Shown here: positions 27,201 through 42,200 of the stretch, one piece after another | How the letters are laid out: each line of letters begins with the position of its first letter | How positions within the stretch are numbered: position 1 is the first letter of the stretch | Made by a program: the position numbers and the translations under genes | The notes under the pieces: model-generated | The model's database searches: none | The model's input: the letters and a program-made list of their open reading frames with translations, nothing else | What the model was told of the DNA's origin: nothing | Source of the DNA: Apostichopus japonicus | Lineage: Eukaryota; Echinodermata; Holothuroidea; Aspidochirotida; Stichopodidae | Reading direction: 5' to 3' | NCBI RefSeq assembly: GCF_037975245.1 | Contig: NC_092579.1 | Coordinates: 21,522,666-21,586,665 of the forward strand | Length of the DNA: 64,000 bases

Positions 27201-30200
27201 CCAGCTATCCAAGGCTGTATTCTTATGGCTGGCTGTACACCAGCTATCCAAGGCTGTATTCTTATGGCTGGCTGAAGACCAGCTATTCAAGGCTGTCTGC
27301 TTCTAGCAGTCTGCAAGACCAGACCAATATATGCATCCATTCCTTGAAAGGCCTACTATATTCCACTCTGCCACAAGATGCCCATCATACATTAAAACAA
27401 GTAATTAAATGGTTGTCTTGATAAAGACAGGCGTGCCATTGGCTGCTCTTGGTAGCAAGTTCAAAAACTTTTCAGTACTTGAAATGGGATCTTGTCAACC
27501 TTTTTAATGTGAATTGCCTTCCTCATAGTGTTTTATAATTATATTTTATCTCTATATTTGTGTTGCTTTTAAACTGCTTTTGTGAAGTAAACAGATAAAA
27601 TAAATGGATGAATGAATAAAGTACTCATGTGCAGATCCAGGTGTGATGTGTATGTGTGTAGCTCCTCTTAATTCTCAGTTCTTTAAGTTTGTATTGCTCT
27701 CGTAATAAATATGAATCAATGTTAAACTCAGTTCTCTTTGTCTTAAAATGAAACAATAGTTCTTACCTTAGTACTTTGAAATTATTTCAAAACAATGCAA
27801 GATTGACAGAATGAATACCTGCGTTTTTTCTGAATGATAGATCGTAGCAGCAGACGAAGCTGTGGCCAACAAGGCTGCAGAGGCAGCCAAGGCGATAAAA
27901 GATGAATGCGAGGGGGAACTAGCGGAGGCCATACCTGCCTTGGAGATGGCCCTGGCTGCCCTCAACACCCTTAAACCGAGTGATATATCCATGGTCAAGT
28001 CCATGAAGGTAAAATCCAGTCCTTGTTTTTTTTTTTACGTTACTTTGCCATCTTGAAATACGTTAAATGTTTCTTTTTGTTATTACAGGCCGATGTTAAC
28101 ATTAACAATTTTATTGAATCCTTAAAAGAATAAGTTCTATGAGAAAGGTTCAAAGGGTTTCAGGAAAATGTAAGAATCTAATGTTTGGTTTTATGTTCGT
28201 TCGTACAGAATCCTCCCGGAGGTGTGAAGCTGGTGATGGAGTCCATCTGCATCATGAGAGGTGTGAAGCCAGAGCGTAAGCCCGACCCCTCCGGCAGCGG
28301 TAAAATGATAGAAGATTACTGGGGTTCTTCCCAAAAGCTGCTGGGTGACATGAAATTCCTTGAAGTCCTAAAGGCGTATGACAAGGATAATATACCTTCT
28401 GCCATCATGAAGAAAATAAGAGACAAGTGAGTTACTTTCTGATACCCTACCAAAGGCAAAGGGAATCTATGCGCGATGGTTACGGTGTGTATGCGTGTGC
28501 GTATGTACATTAAGACTGTGTGCGCGTATGTATGTATCAAATTTTGTGTGGGCTACACAAACTTTTTATGTGTGTCAAAACAGAAGACAAACGGGTAATG
28601 AGGATTTGAAACTTTGGGTGACATCAGAGGGTAACGATTGTAATTTGAAAAATTAATGTAACTATTTCATATGCAAAATGCCTGGTACTGGATTCTGGGG
28701 GGGGGGGGGGGGGGTATCAGAACTCACCTAAAAGTCATTGCAAAATCTTTACTTGTTTGTCCTGCGCTGTTCACATCCTCTTTCATTTTCATTCTCCAGG
28801 TACGTCCCAAATCCTGACTTCAAACCGGAGGTGATCCGTAGCATATCAACAGCTTGTGAAGGCCTCTGTAAGTGGGTTCTTGCCATGGATGTGTATGACA
28901 GAGTAGCAAAGGTAAGCTGTGAAGACATGAAACATATATAGAATCGCCATATAGGTAGATATACCACAAACGACACATGGTCATTGGTAACCTTGGCACA
29001 GAACAATGGGCTGTTGTTGAGGATGGGGAGGGGGGAGACGAATGATGAAGATTTTACAGGGTCACCACTCTCCCTTCTATCATTTTTGTCCCATCTTCTC
29101 ATTTCTGCCCCCCCCCCCCTCCATCCTTCCATTTCTGCCACCTATATCATTCCCCATCAGGTCATTCTGTGCCTGAATACAAACATGACAAAGGGTGTTT
29201 TTGCCCTTGGCATCAGTCAGAGTGGAGTTGAGGGTGGGAGTAGAAGCAGGTGATGATAGTACTTAAAGTACCCTCCCCTCCTCATTATCCCAAATGTTAT
29301 TTTCCTCTATGAAACAATGCACAACATAATTATTTCCATTTTTTATATTTGTCAATATTTATACAATTAGATAAATAATTTGTCTCAGTAATGAGCAAAA
29401 TCCTAGTTTTGTATTTTCTTTTCATTTTGCTTCTCTTTCCGATTCTCATCGCAGGTCGTAGCTCCCAAGAAAATTAAACTGGCCGAAGCCGAAGAAGAAC
29501 TCGGCGTCCAGATGGAGAAACTGAACCAGAAGCGAGCTCAGCTGAAGGAAGTCACGGACAAATTACAGGCCCTGCAGGACGATCTGGACGCCATGGTAGC
29601 GAAGAAGAAAGACCTGGAGGAGAACATCGACCTCTGCTCCAAGAAGTTGGTCCGGGCCGAGAAACTGATCGGGGGGCTGGGCGGAGAGAAAGACCGGTGG
29701 AACGAGGCGGCCGACTCCCTCGGGGAGAGATACATCAAGATCACAGGGGATGTGTTAATATCGTCAGGTGTGCTGGCTTATCTCGGAGCGTTCACGGTCG
29801 ACTTCAGACAGGTGAGCAGGTTGTAAAAAATGTGTAAAGTGATGTCAGACAGTGTAAACCATCTCCAAATTTAAAGTAGAATATTTATATGAAATGTTTG
29901 CAGAGGAATTTTTTTTTTCATCTTCTATAGTCAGCTGAGCTACTCAGGTAATTAGTTTGCAGAGAATTTTCCTTTGGTGAAAATGTTAATTATATTCAGT
30001 CCTCTTGTGTCCCCTCCCCCTTATCCATGTCCCCCAGCCCCCACTCCCTACTCTTCCTGATGCCAAGTCAGCAAAAACATGGTCAATGATCATAAGACTT
30101 TTTTTCAAGTAGCAGTTATCTCCAGTGGAGATTTATAAATCTTTAGCACTGGCATTACTCGGTAATTGTCAAAAAGTGTCATTCAGAAGACAACAAACTG

Positions 30201-33200
30201 AAACAACCCCCTCATCTTTGATGTGAATTTTAAAAGGAAGTAGTGACTGTCGTTTATCATACTTAATTTATAATGGTTGGATGAATAATCTTTAATTTCA
30301 TGACCAATATAAAAGAAAAAACTTTTTAAACTGTTAACTTACAGTCTGCCTCAGAGGAATGGCAAAAACTTTGTCAAGAGAAACACATTCCGTGCTCGGA
30401 AACGTTTTCCCTGAGCGCCACGCTGGGAGATCCAGTGAAAATACGCGCCTGGAACATCGCCGGTCTCCCCGTCGACTCCTTCTCGGTGGACAATGGTATC
30501 ATAGTCGGAAACTCAAGAAGATGGCCGCTTTTGATTGACCCTCAAGGTAAAACATTCACATAATCTAGTCTTTTGAAAACAGTTTTATATGCTTTTGGAA
30601 CAGATGACAGATTGGCTTCTACCCCCCCCCCACCCCCAACCACCACCTCCTATTCTTTGCTTGTAAGTAAAGAAAAATACAGAGAGATAGTTGGAAACAA
30701 TGAAAACTCTGGAGAGAATGCAAAGCAGTTTTTGGACAGAACAGGAATTAAATGGTTGACTTGTGCTGTACAAAGAGAACATCCTTTCCAGAGTTGTTAG
30801 CAATTCCTTGTAACAACTTTGTTGGCTCTGTAAATGCTCCATTTTCCCCTTCACAAGTGTAGCTGGTACTTGCTGGAAAATTATATTAATTGTTTTATTA
30901 ATTTAATTTTAATCACACAGTAGATGTTAGGCATTCATGGAGGAATACTTTAATCCCAATACACCCTACTAACTCACCTGGGAAACCAAGGATGAGGATT
31001 TGTTATTCTGCTGTCACTTTTTGTGAATTCTGTTTCATTGAAAATATTCCTTTCTTATTTCAAACTTTAAAATTGAGCCTAATAACTGTCTTAAGTTATT
31101 ATTTTGTATTTAAATAATGAATTCTCTATTTTATAAAAAGTTTCCTGTATTCCTCCTGCATGTCACAGGTCAAGCTAACAAGTGGGTGAAGAATATGGAG
31201 AAGGCCAATCAGTTGTCCATCATCAAACTGTCCGATGCTAATTACGTCAGGACCCTGGAGAACTGCATCCAGTTCGGCAAGCCTGTCCTCTTAGAGAACG
31301 TCGGAGAAGAGTTGGACCCAGTCTTGGAACCGATCCTCCTTAAACAGACCTTCAAACAGATGGGAGTTATTGTAAGAATCCGCTTGAATGAATTTTCATT
31401 TTTGATTTGCCCCTTTTGTTTTTATTTTCTTATTTGATTTTGGATATTTTTCCTGATTTCGATGCTTACTTACATTTGTAACTTTCTTCTGTGACCTTTC
31501 TTGAATTGGGGTTCCCTGCAGCATTAGATCGTAGGAGGTTAAAAGGACTATACTTGGGTTTATAAGTCCCCTCGATACCCTAAACAAAATTGACCCCTTC
31601 ACGTATAAGATGGAAACCATACTAGCTCATTTATTACTATTACTAAGTTTTGGTATAAAGCAGGTGTGCAAAAATCCTTTATTAATAAATAGATGTTATC
31701 AAATGAGTTGATATGTTACATCCTCCCTCCCACACCCCCCCCCCCACCCCCACTCTCCCTCCTTGGTATAAGCTAAACTACAAGACTCAGATGTATACCT
31801 GTAAACTACACACATTCATTGATTCATATTTTAACAACAGATATGCATTTTTCATATTTCAGTGTCTGAGGTTAGGAGAGTCAGTCATTGAATATTCCGA
31901 AGATTTCCGATTCTACATCACCACCTCTCTACGTAATCCCCATTACCTGCCAGAGGTTTCCGTCAAGGTAACAAAACAGAAACCAAAAAATAGGAGAAAA
32001 ATGAGAAAGTTAATGAAATGATCCATGGATGCTTTTGTGTCATACAATACTGGGCTTGATTTCATTGTCTTCAAGTTTATTGGCATACTTACTTAATTGT
32101 TGTTTCAACATTTTTGTCCCTTCTGTTACTGTTAATTGTCATATAGCCTTTGAAGAAGATCCTGCTAGGATCGATAGGTCAGGCCAACTTACTTTAAGAC
32201 ATTTTTTAAAACCTTTCGAAAGATTGTAATTCACTATTTGATAAAAGCTATTGGTTCTGAAATGAAGAGGTATTGTGTTTTCAGGTTGGTTAAATTTAGT
32301 TTTGGTAGTAGTGGAAGAGCAAGGTCTCTGTCAATATTGTTTTGGATAAAAGTGGTCTCCCTGCTTACCTTAAAAAATATCAGATTGTTTGACATATTCT
32401 TGAAATCCTAAAGAAACCCTTGTTCCTTTTTTACTTAGCTTAATCTATCTCCTGTTGCACATTTATTTGGTTTGCAATTATGAAATTTTTTTGTGCAAAT
32501 ACCATCACCCTTTACACCACTCCAAGATTGAGATATTAATGTTTTCCCTTATTTAAACTACCCGTTGCTAAATGTTATGATGTTTTCTCCAGGTGGTACT
32601 GGTTAACTTCATGATCACCCCGCTGGGTCTTCAGGACCAGCTGTTGGGTATCGTAGCTGCCAAAGAGAAACCAGAGCTAGAAGAGAAAAAGAACCAGCTG
32701 ATCCTCGAGAGCGCAGAGAACAAGAAACAACTGAAGGAGATCGAGGACAAGATACTCCAGGTTTTGTCTTCGTCGGAAGGAAACATCCTGGAAGATGAGA
32801 CAGCCATCAAGATCCTCTCTTCCTCAAAAACATTGTCCGAGGAGATATCAGCCAAGCAGGTGAGATGAAGTCGGTGTTCCACTCGGCAGAAATGTGATGT
32901 CATGTTGGCCATGTGTTAGTTGTGTTGAGGAAGGGATTTGGCAATGATTGGTGTTTTAAAATTTAATACTGTTTGGTGTAGTATGATGAGATATATGGTA
33001 TGGTGTGATGTGATGTTATGTGATATCATATGAAGTGATATGGTGGGATATTATATTTCATGATATGTCATATATTTTGATATTCTATGGTGTGTTGCCA
33101 TATATGATATTTATGGTATGTTATGATATGAAATAGTGTGATATGTTATGATGTGATATGGAATGATATGATGCTGTGTTGTTATACAGTTTGTTTTGAT

Positions 33201-36200
33201 ATGATATGATATGGTATGATATGTGATATGTTATTTTATTATATTCAATATTTGATTTGATAGTCGATGCTGTTATGCGATATTGTAATATGGTATTGAT
33301 GATGTGATATAATATAGTGTGTTATACAACACCTTATTATATTCCAGCCATTTGATTGGTCAATTGCTTGTCGATTGCATGCAAAATCCGCTCTATTCCA
33401 CTCTATGAAATAGAACCATGTGTTATACTTTTTTTATAGCACTTTTTTCAATGGTAAGAGGGGAGAAACCTGTCTGTTCAAAACAATCTGTTGCATGAGT
33501 GCATTTTACATCCAATTATATCCAAATTTGAAGGTGTTGTATAAAACAAATAATGAATGGTTTCCATTCGTGCAATAGTGCAAATATATCATTCATTGAA
33601 AGATGTAATTTGTTCCATTCAACTCGGCTGCGCCTCTTTGAATGGAACATTCCATCTTTCAACTCATGAAATATTTGCACTATTGCACTCATAACCATTT
33701 ATTATTTGTATAATATGATGTGATAGAAGTGTAGGTTTTTTTTTCCTTTAATCATATAAGATGAATTCTTTTGCATTTTTGCCCCACTGCTTTTCTATTG
33801 TTTGATGCTTGTTTAATCACTGGATTATGTTACTTGAATTTGTTCCAAAATAATCATGAAAAGGGCAAACTTTTTTTATAAACTAATAATAAACTGAATT
33901 AAGGATCAACCAGCAGATTCTGTGTAGCTTGTAGTACTCAGTCTCCAACTAATACCTACGGCATAGTTCTGTAACAGCTTTTGTAATAAATACAAATATC
34001 TGATTTATTCTTCTGCAGGAAATAGCGTCTGCTACGGAGAAGGAGATTGACGAGACGAGGAATGGCTACCGACCAGTGGCTACTCATTCTGCTACACTGT
34101 TCTTTTGCATCTCCGACCTGGCTAACATTGAACCTATGTACCAGTATTCATTGGTCTGGTTTATCAACCTCTATCTACAGGTCAGTGACTCACTCTTAAA
34201 TAAAGAAAACTAACAGGATTCTAACAAACAAAGTTGTCAAAATGTTTTTGTGTCTTGGAAATGTCTAGAAGAAGTCATGAACTGAAGGTGCATACAACCT
34301 ATAAACTTATGCTATATGCTTTATGCTATATTATATGCTTTGTGCTGTATAATTTATGCTGTACACTTTATGCTATATGCTTTATGCTATAGACTTTATA
34401 CTACATACTTATTCCTAAATACTTTATACTACATATTTTATGCTATATAATTTATGCTTTATGCTACGTATATACTTTGTAATCTAATGTACCAACATTA
34501 GACATACAGCCCTGCCTTATCTTACACCTTTTTGTCCTGTTTTCCTTTATGTAGAAATTGAATCAATTATAACATTTTTCTATATATTTTTTAATCATCT
34601 TCAATATATTTGTCACTTATTCATGCATTGCTCATATGTTTGTGTTTGTTTTTGGGAATGTTCTTTCTAAAAGGTCATCTGCATTGCTATAATATTGAAG
34701 GATGATGAAATTATGGGCAAAAAGTCTCCAAAAAGTGCTTTCCTGCGAGTTTTAATCCTTCCAATGAAACAATTACGAAGGTGAAGTTAGATAGTTAAAT
34801 AATATCTAGATACTGCAAAAAGAAAATTTTAGGATTTGTAGTGAAAAGGGATGTAATAGATAGGCGTACATATCTGGTGGCATTACCAAATCACTTTATT
34901 ATCTTCCGTCCATTCTTTCTTTCGTACAGTCGATACAAAACAGTCGAATGTCTACGGTCCTCGATGAACGCATCGATAACTTGAATGAACACTTCACTGA
35001 CAGCATCTATAAAAACGTCTGCCGTTCTCTTTTTGAGAAGGACAAACTTCTATTCTCAGTCATCCTCACTATCGGTATACTTACGAGCAGGTAAATCTAA
35101 ATCATATTAACATATTTTTCAGCTATTATTACTTTTTTATGTGAAATTATTTTTAGTCCTGCAGACTAGATCATTAGATATCATCAAGAGTAGCTTATTT
35201 CTAATTTCATTTCAGTTTTATTCCAACCCTAAAATTTCAACCAAAATTTATAACTAGGCAGGAAAGGAAAGAATCAAAAGTAAAAATATTAAAATGTTAA
35301 AATTACTACTAAGAATGAAATGAATAATCAAGCAATGTATGTGAAAAGCAGTGGAAATAACTAGCATTTCATATTTTCCATGCAACTTTGTCGCACAACG
35401 TCCTATATTCAAGGAACAGGTCATCTGATATCTAGTCATATTAATCATATCATATCAAGTTATAAAAGAAGGGGGTGCAAGTCCATTTAATGGATTGTCC
35501 AGAAAGAAAAACATATCAACCATTCTCATATTCGTGTGTTTTTTTTTTTTTTGCAGAGGTCAAGTCTACGACCCAGAGTGGCGGTTTTTACTGACCGGTG
35601 GTGTCGCCTTGGACAATCCATTCCCAAATCCATCTCCGGACTGGCTGAGCGACAAAGCCTGGTCAGAAATTGTCCGTGCCTCCAACCTACCATCCTTGGA
35701 GGGTTTTATGGACCGTGAGTTGCGTCACAAATCATTTCCATTTCGAATGTGTTACTGTTACTTTTGAAGTTTTTATGGCAAATTTTTACAAAGTATTATA
35801 ATCACATCCTATAATTAATACTGCATGCAGCCCTTTTAAATTTTACCATTAAGTAAGTAGTAAAAATTAAACCATTTTTAAGAAGAAAATACTCCCATGT
35901 TTTATTTCCTTTTGTTATTTTCTAGATTTTAATTCAAACATTGGTGATTGGAAGGCTGTGTATGACTCAGCCACACCTAACCAGAGCGCCTACCCTGGAC
36001 CCTGGGACAGCTTAAAAGGGCTGTCGAGGAGGATCGTCCTTCGCTGCCTCAGGCCGGACAAGATGGTCCCTGCCATCCAAGATTTCATCATCGAGAACAT
36101 GGGCCGCAATTATATAGAACCGCCGACCTTTGACCTGGCCGGTAGTTTCGCCGACTCCCATTGCTGCGCCCCTCTCATCTTCATCCTCTCGCCGGGAGCG

Positions 36201-39200
36201 GATCCCATGGCCGGTCTCTTGAAATTTGCCGAGGACAGAGGCATGGGCGGAAACAAAATACAGACGATCTCCCTAGGGCAGGGCCAGGGACCGATCGCTG
36301 CGAAGATGATCGAAGACGCGACCAAGGCCGGTACGTGGGTAGTCCTACAGAATTGTCATCTGGCCACCAGCTGGATGCCAAAGCTGGAGAAGATCTGCGA
36401 AGAGGACCTGGTCCCCGAGAACACCCACAAGTCTTTCAGGCTCTGGTTGACCAGCTACCCCTCAGAGGCATTCCCGGTCTCCATTTTACAGAACGGTAAA
36501 TATTTTATGGCAGCTTGCCTGCCTTGAGTGGGAATGTTGTGGATTTACCAGAAAAACATTGGGCTCGGGGGTAGAGGAAGTTGGCAGCTATGTCTCTCAG
36601 GAAGGCTAGTGCTTTTTGTCAAAAAAATGGAAAAAACATGGATACATGAAGGCAAATGGAGGAGCTACATCATAGATAGTTTCACATGGGTTATTCGGGG
36701 GGGGGGAGTGTGAAGGAAGTGGCCAGTGGATGTCCCATTCTTAACATGATTTTGGGTATATATTTTCTTTTCTTTAAACCTGTAGTAGACCTAATCCTCT
36801 CATTGAAGTATCACATATTCTTTTACCCACCAGGTGTTAAAATGACCAACGAACCTCCCAAAGGATTGAGAGCGAATCTGCTGAGATCTTATTTGAACGA
36901 CCCTATTTCCGATCCAACCTTCTTTGAAGGATGTTCCAAGGTAACTTGAAGAAGCAACTTATATTAAGGCACACTTAAAAGAACAGAAGTTTTCACTTTG
37001 TTTAAATTTAGCCGATAAAGGAAAGCACTTTCAGAAGAATGGGTATCGTATGCCCAAAAAATTGTTCTAGTTATTAACCAAATCACTGAATGATTATAGA
37101 AATTTGTGTCATGATTTTTACATGCAAAAGTAAGCTACTGTGGATATGGGATTGTCTTGAGACTTCATCCAAAACTTGCTCCATATGTGTAGAGTTAAAT
37201 TTGTTACCATGGTAATGTAATCAGCTGCTGTAATGTATGCTCTTCTCATGATGATTCTTTCTCGTATTTCAAGTAAAGTTATGTTTTCGTTTCTGTAAGA
37301 TGATTAATTCTCTAATGGTAGTCTTTCTTTCTTGGTTTTGAGGCAGAAATTTTCAAATTTCTTGAAATAATATCTTTTTCTTGGTTTCTGATTGGTTGAT
37401 TTTGGATTTTTTTTCCTCCTTTCTGCCTGGTAGTAGATATAAAGTAGATTGTAAACAATTTTCCTCTCTGTGTGTTTTTTATCCTCAGCCGGAAAGCTGG
37501 CAGAAACTTCTCTTTGGTCTCTGCTTCTTCCACGGACTGGTCCAAGAGAGGAGAAAGTTTGGCCCGCTGGGCTGGAACATTCCTTATGAATTCAACGAAT
37601 CAGATCTCAGGATCAGTATGACACAGTTACTGGTAAGAAAGAAAAAAAAATCAAATAAAAACCAAATTAATATTAGAAGGTACTACTCTATCGCGGCAGT
37701 TTGTCATTTTTAGAAGATGCTGAAACCATGAAATTAATTAATAAGCCTAGAGAGTTGATCACTGGGGATGGGGGGTGGAGGGGGGGTGAAGGCTGATAGA
37801 AGGAATGGGACTTTGTAGCAATTATGTGCCAGTCCTCATTTTTCAGGAAGACAGAACTTTTGGGAAGTCCTAGGTCATCCCAGGAGCAAAAAAAAAACAC
37901 ATAAAGTTTTTTAATGATAAGTATCATAACAGATCAGAGAATGATTTGTCCTTTCTTTGAAAATGTCTGCTTTCAACAAAATGTCATTTTACTTTGCCAC
38001 AGATGTTGCTGAATGATTACGACGACGTCCCATATGATGCTCTCACGTACCTCACCGGAGAGTGTAACTATGGAGGACGTGTCACGGACGATAAGGATCG
38101 AAGACTACTCCTGTCTCTTCTCTTGAAATTTTACAATTCGGACATTCTTGATACAGATCATTATGCGTATGTATGGTTGGCCCTGAGTGGGTTTAACTTT
38201 GAATCGTTAAATTTTCTTAATCCAAAAAAAAATAATAATTAATTAAAAAAAAAAAAAACTTTTAAAAAATCTCAATATTCTAGTAAGTTTTGATTTGAAG
38301 GATTGTAGATAGGCTGGTATGTCCAAACCACTCCATGATATTTCTATTATGATTATCCAACAAACATGCTATTTTGTTTAACTGAAGTTTGAAATTAACA
38401 ATAGAGATGGTCTTTCTTCCCATTAAACAAAAGCCCTCCATTGTGTTTCTATCATCAAACAAAGCATTATTTGTCTATTATTGAACAAACAAGCCATGCC
38501 TTTACACTGAGGTATGAATTAACAGTAAAGATGGTCAAACTATGAAAAGAAAAAAAGTAAAACTTTTAAAGGTGTAAAAAAAAAGCACGGAAGATGTGAC
38601 CTTTTACATTTTAAATAAAATGCAATAATTGCAATTTAATTTTAACACTCTCGTTTGTATTCTAAATTATTGCCAGATATCCTTGTTGCTTCTTTAATGT
38701 AGAATCCAACGTTGGAACAAATGAGACTTGCAGATAAGTAATACTGATTTGTTTATTTTCTTTGTTTTTCTTTTCTCTTTTGCTTGCGCTTGTACGCTCA
38801 GGTTTTCTGATAGTGGTACTTACTACTGTCCAGAGCCTGGTCCGTACCAAAGTTACATCGATTACATCAGGGGACTCCCCATCATCCCAAACCCGGAGGT
38901 GTATGGCCTTCACGAGAATGCTGACATCACTAAAGATAACCAAGAAACATCACAGGTAAGAACAGGAAACTACAGAAAGAAAAGCTTTAACTATCGGAGC
39001 AGAATATGAAGGTTGTTTACAAATGACTTCCATCCCCACCCCCTCCTCCATGGTATGCATTTCCTGTTGCTCACTCCCCCCCCCCCCACCTCACCACATT
39101 CACACCCCCACTATTGTCAATTATTATCATGTCCTACAGGCACTGTTGGTTTATTCACAGGTAGTTTAACCTACTTACTTGAAAGTTTAATTCATGAGCA

Positions 39201-42200
39201 ACATATTGTCTATTATTACAAATCCTGATTTTACATATCTGTACAATTTGTAATATTTGTATATTTAATATTGATTCTTGACTTCTTTTTTAGTTGTTTG
39301 ATGGCATTTTGCTCACACTGCCACGTCAATCTGGAGGGCAGGGCAAGTCTCCTCAGGAAACGATTCAAGATCTAGCGGAAGATATCCTCTCCAAGCTACC
39401 CCAAGACTTCAACATGGAATTTGTAAGAGAGAGTCATGTTTTATAGCTATCATAGTGCTTGATAAGAGCTCTTTAGTAACAGCAATCATGGTCTGTTCTA
39501 ATTGAATATGCCCAAAATCTCTCGTTTAGTTTCTTTGACCAGTTTCACGACAGATGTTGAAAGCTCAAGAAATACTCTTTACCATTCAGAACAACTATTA
39601 ACACTTCATCAAATCCTACAACACTTTTAATAGGAATTATGTATATCAGTCTAGTTTAATAAGCATATAAACCATTGGGCTGAGAGTTGGTAGGCTAATT
39701 AACAGCTGATTACATTATTCTGGGTATTAAGGAGAAAATGCATCTTTTCTTACAGTCTAAAACTTGGTTGTCAATCAATCATGTGTTAGGTTGAACTTCC
39801 GTTTCGTAATTTTGGTAATGTAACACACTTATCCACTATAAGTAATCCATTTTAAGGTTTTGACCATATTTGACAATTATCTGTGAATCCTGGGATGATT
39901 TAGTCATCAAAATTGTTAAAGTAATCCTGTAAATATTTAATAAACTGGTACAGGTACAGATATTCTGTAGAATATAATTACCTGGTGCTTGTGTTTTCTT
40001 ATTCATTTTTTCAGCAAACCCAGGTTTTCTGGAAAGAATCTTTGTGTGTGAATGTGCATTTGTGTACCATTTATTGAAACCATTTAATTTTGTTTTGGCA
40101 GGTGATGAATAAATATCCTGTCAGCTATGAGGAATCAATGAATACCGTACTGAGACAAGAACTAATTAGATTCAACAGATTGACCTCAGTAATTAGAAGC
40201 AGCCTGATCAATATTCAAAAGGCCATTAAAGGTATGTAATTCAACATAGTATTAAATGTGTAAATTTAATTTGTGTTACTTAAATGACATTGGTATCAGC
40301 AGTGGCATTGGCCTCTGATTATTAGAAGCAGGCTGATCAAATATTCAAAAGGCCATTAAAGGTATGTAATGCAATGTAGTATTAAATGTGTAAATTAAAT
40401 TGTGTCACTTAAATGACATTGGTGTCAGCAGTGGGATTGTCCTTGATTATTAGAAGCAGCCTGATCAATATTCAAAAGATCATGAAAGGTATGTAATACA
40501 ACGTAGTATTAAATGTGTAAACTTTCATTGTGTCACTTAAATGACATTGGTATCAGCAGTGGGATTGGCCTTTGATTATTAGAAGTGGCCTGATCAATAT
40601 TCTAAAGGCCATTAAAGGTATGTAATACAATGTAGTATTAAATGTGTCAATTTTAATTGTGTCACTTAAGTGACATTGGTGTCAGCAGTGGGATTGGCCT
40701 ATCATAAAATGTTATGTGATCATAGACTGATGCATAACATGATGTGTGTTAGGCTGTGGTATAGACCAACTCGGACATTAGTGCAAGTACATGAATCCAA
40801 TGAAGTTGTTTCAAGTTTTACGTATGATGTTCTTCATTGTGTAGCAATATTCCCAACCATTCCTGACAGAATTGATCAAACTAAGATATTATCGTACCTT
40901 TTTTCAACAAATGAGAATTACTTATATTATAATTATAATTAATTTACAACCAATTATTTAGTTTACTTCGATGCCGAAAAAGTTTTCTTCACATACAACT
41001 GGAAAATCGAATTTAGGACTATTCCATCTTTACTTGGAACCTGGTTAAAGCTAACAAACTTCATAATCATTGCAAATTTAAATATCAATGTGATACTGTC
41101 AAATTATGAAAATGAGACAGAAAAATGTTGGTTTTTAGCAGTCAGTGATAGCTTCTCTGTTGTTAAATTTCCAATGGATATATTTACTCTGGCAGGTCTG
41201 GTTGTGATGTCCTCTGAGCTGGAAGATGTCTTTGACAGTATGCTGGTCGGTAAAGTGCCAGCGATGTGGGCTGCCAAATCATATCCATCACTCAAACCAC
41301 TAGGAGGTTATGTGGCTGACCTACTCGCCAGGTTAGCTTATCATCTCTCACTTTTCATTTTCCTTTCTCTAAAGTGAATTTGATTTTTAATTATAATTTA
41401 ATTTTTTTCAATTATAATTGTAACTATAATCCTACAATTAAATATAGTATAATATAATTATTCATGATTAAACTAGTCAACAGAAAGGATCTACAGTCAT
41501 CAAATAATGACCTTTTTTTATCATTTTTAATTTTTTTTTAAACAACAACAATGTGTTTGTACACATCTCAGAGGAATTAAAGGATAGTGAGAAGTCTTGT
41601 AATAATGTTTGAAACTTTCTCTTCAAATTACAACTGTGTTTAATGTTAAAATCTGTCTTCCCAAGATCCTAACATGTTGCCAATAGAAAAAATAAGAAAT
41701 TAGCCCTCCAAAAGTAATTTGTTCTCCTATTCCTTCACACTATTCCCAAGCTTTAATGGTGAACTATTAGAAACAGTGTGACATGTAATTTGACGCTCGT
41801 AATAAAATAGATTCAGATCTTTCAGCATCTGTGACCTTTCACTCGACTTTCCCACTCAACATTTGGGGGAGGGGGATAGGTAATACTTACCAATTTTTAA
41901 TTTGTTTGACATTCCCACTGCAGTGAGTACATATCAATAACTTGATTAGAAAGTATCATGTGATAACAGATTTAGGTGAGTTGTTTAAGGATTCTGTTCC
42001 TATTTTTTTTATCAAACAGGTTAAAATTCTTTCAGGACTGGATCGAACATGGTGCCCCTAGCGTATTTTGGTTGTCCGGATTTTACTTCACCCATTCCTT
42101 CCTGACTGGTGAGTACACAGTGGGATGATTCATTTGAGAAGTTACACATATGCCGATTGCAAGAGATTTGTGTGACATTGAACAGCACAAATATCGTAAA

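Noticed and set aside
26870-27290. Minus-strand frames with repeated [13 protein letters not shown] units
   Set aside because: They are created by the 39-bp minisatellite, whose length is a multiple of three. It lies within a dynein intron and there is no independent gene signal.
28749-29744. Minus-strand frames opposite dynein exons 31-32
   Set aside because: These are antisense shadows of well-supported coding exons with no domain of their own.
36161-36499. 112-codon plus-strand frame within dynein exon 40
   Set aside because: It overlaps the strongly supported AAA6 reading frame in another frame; a coding shadow.
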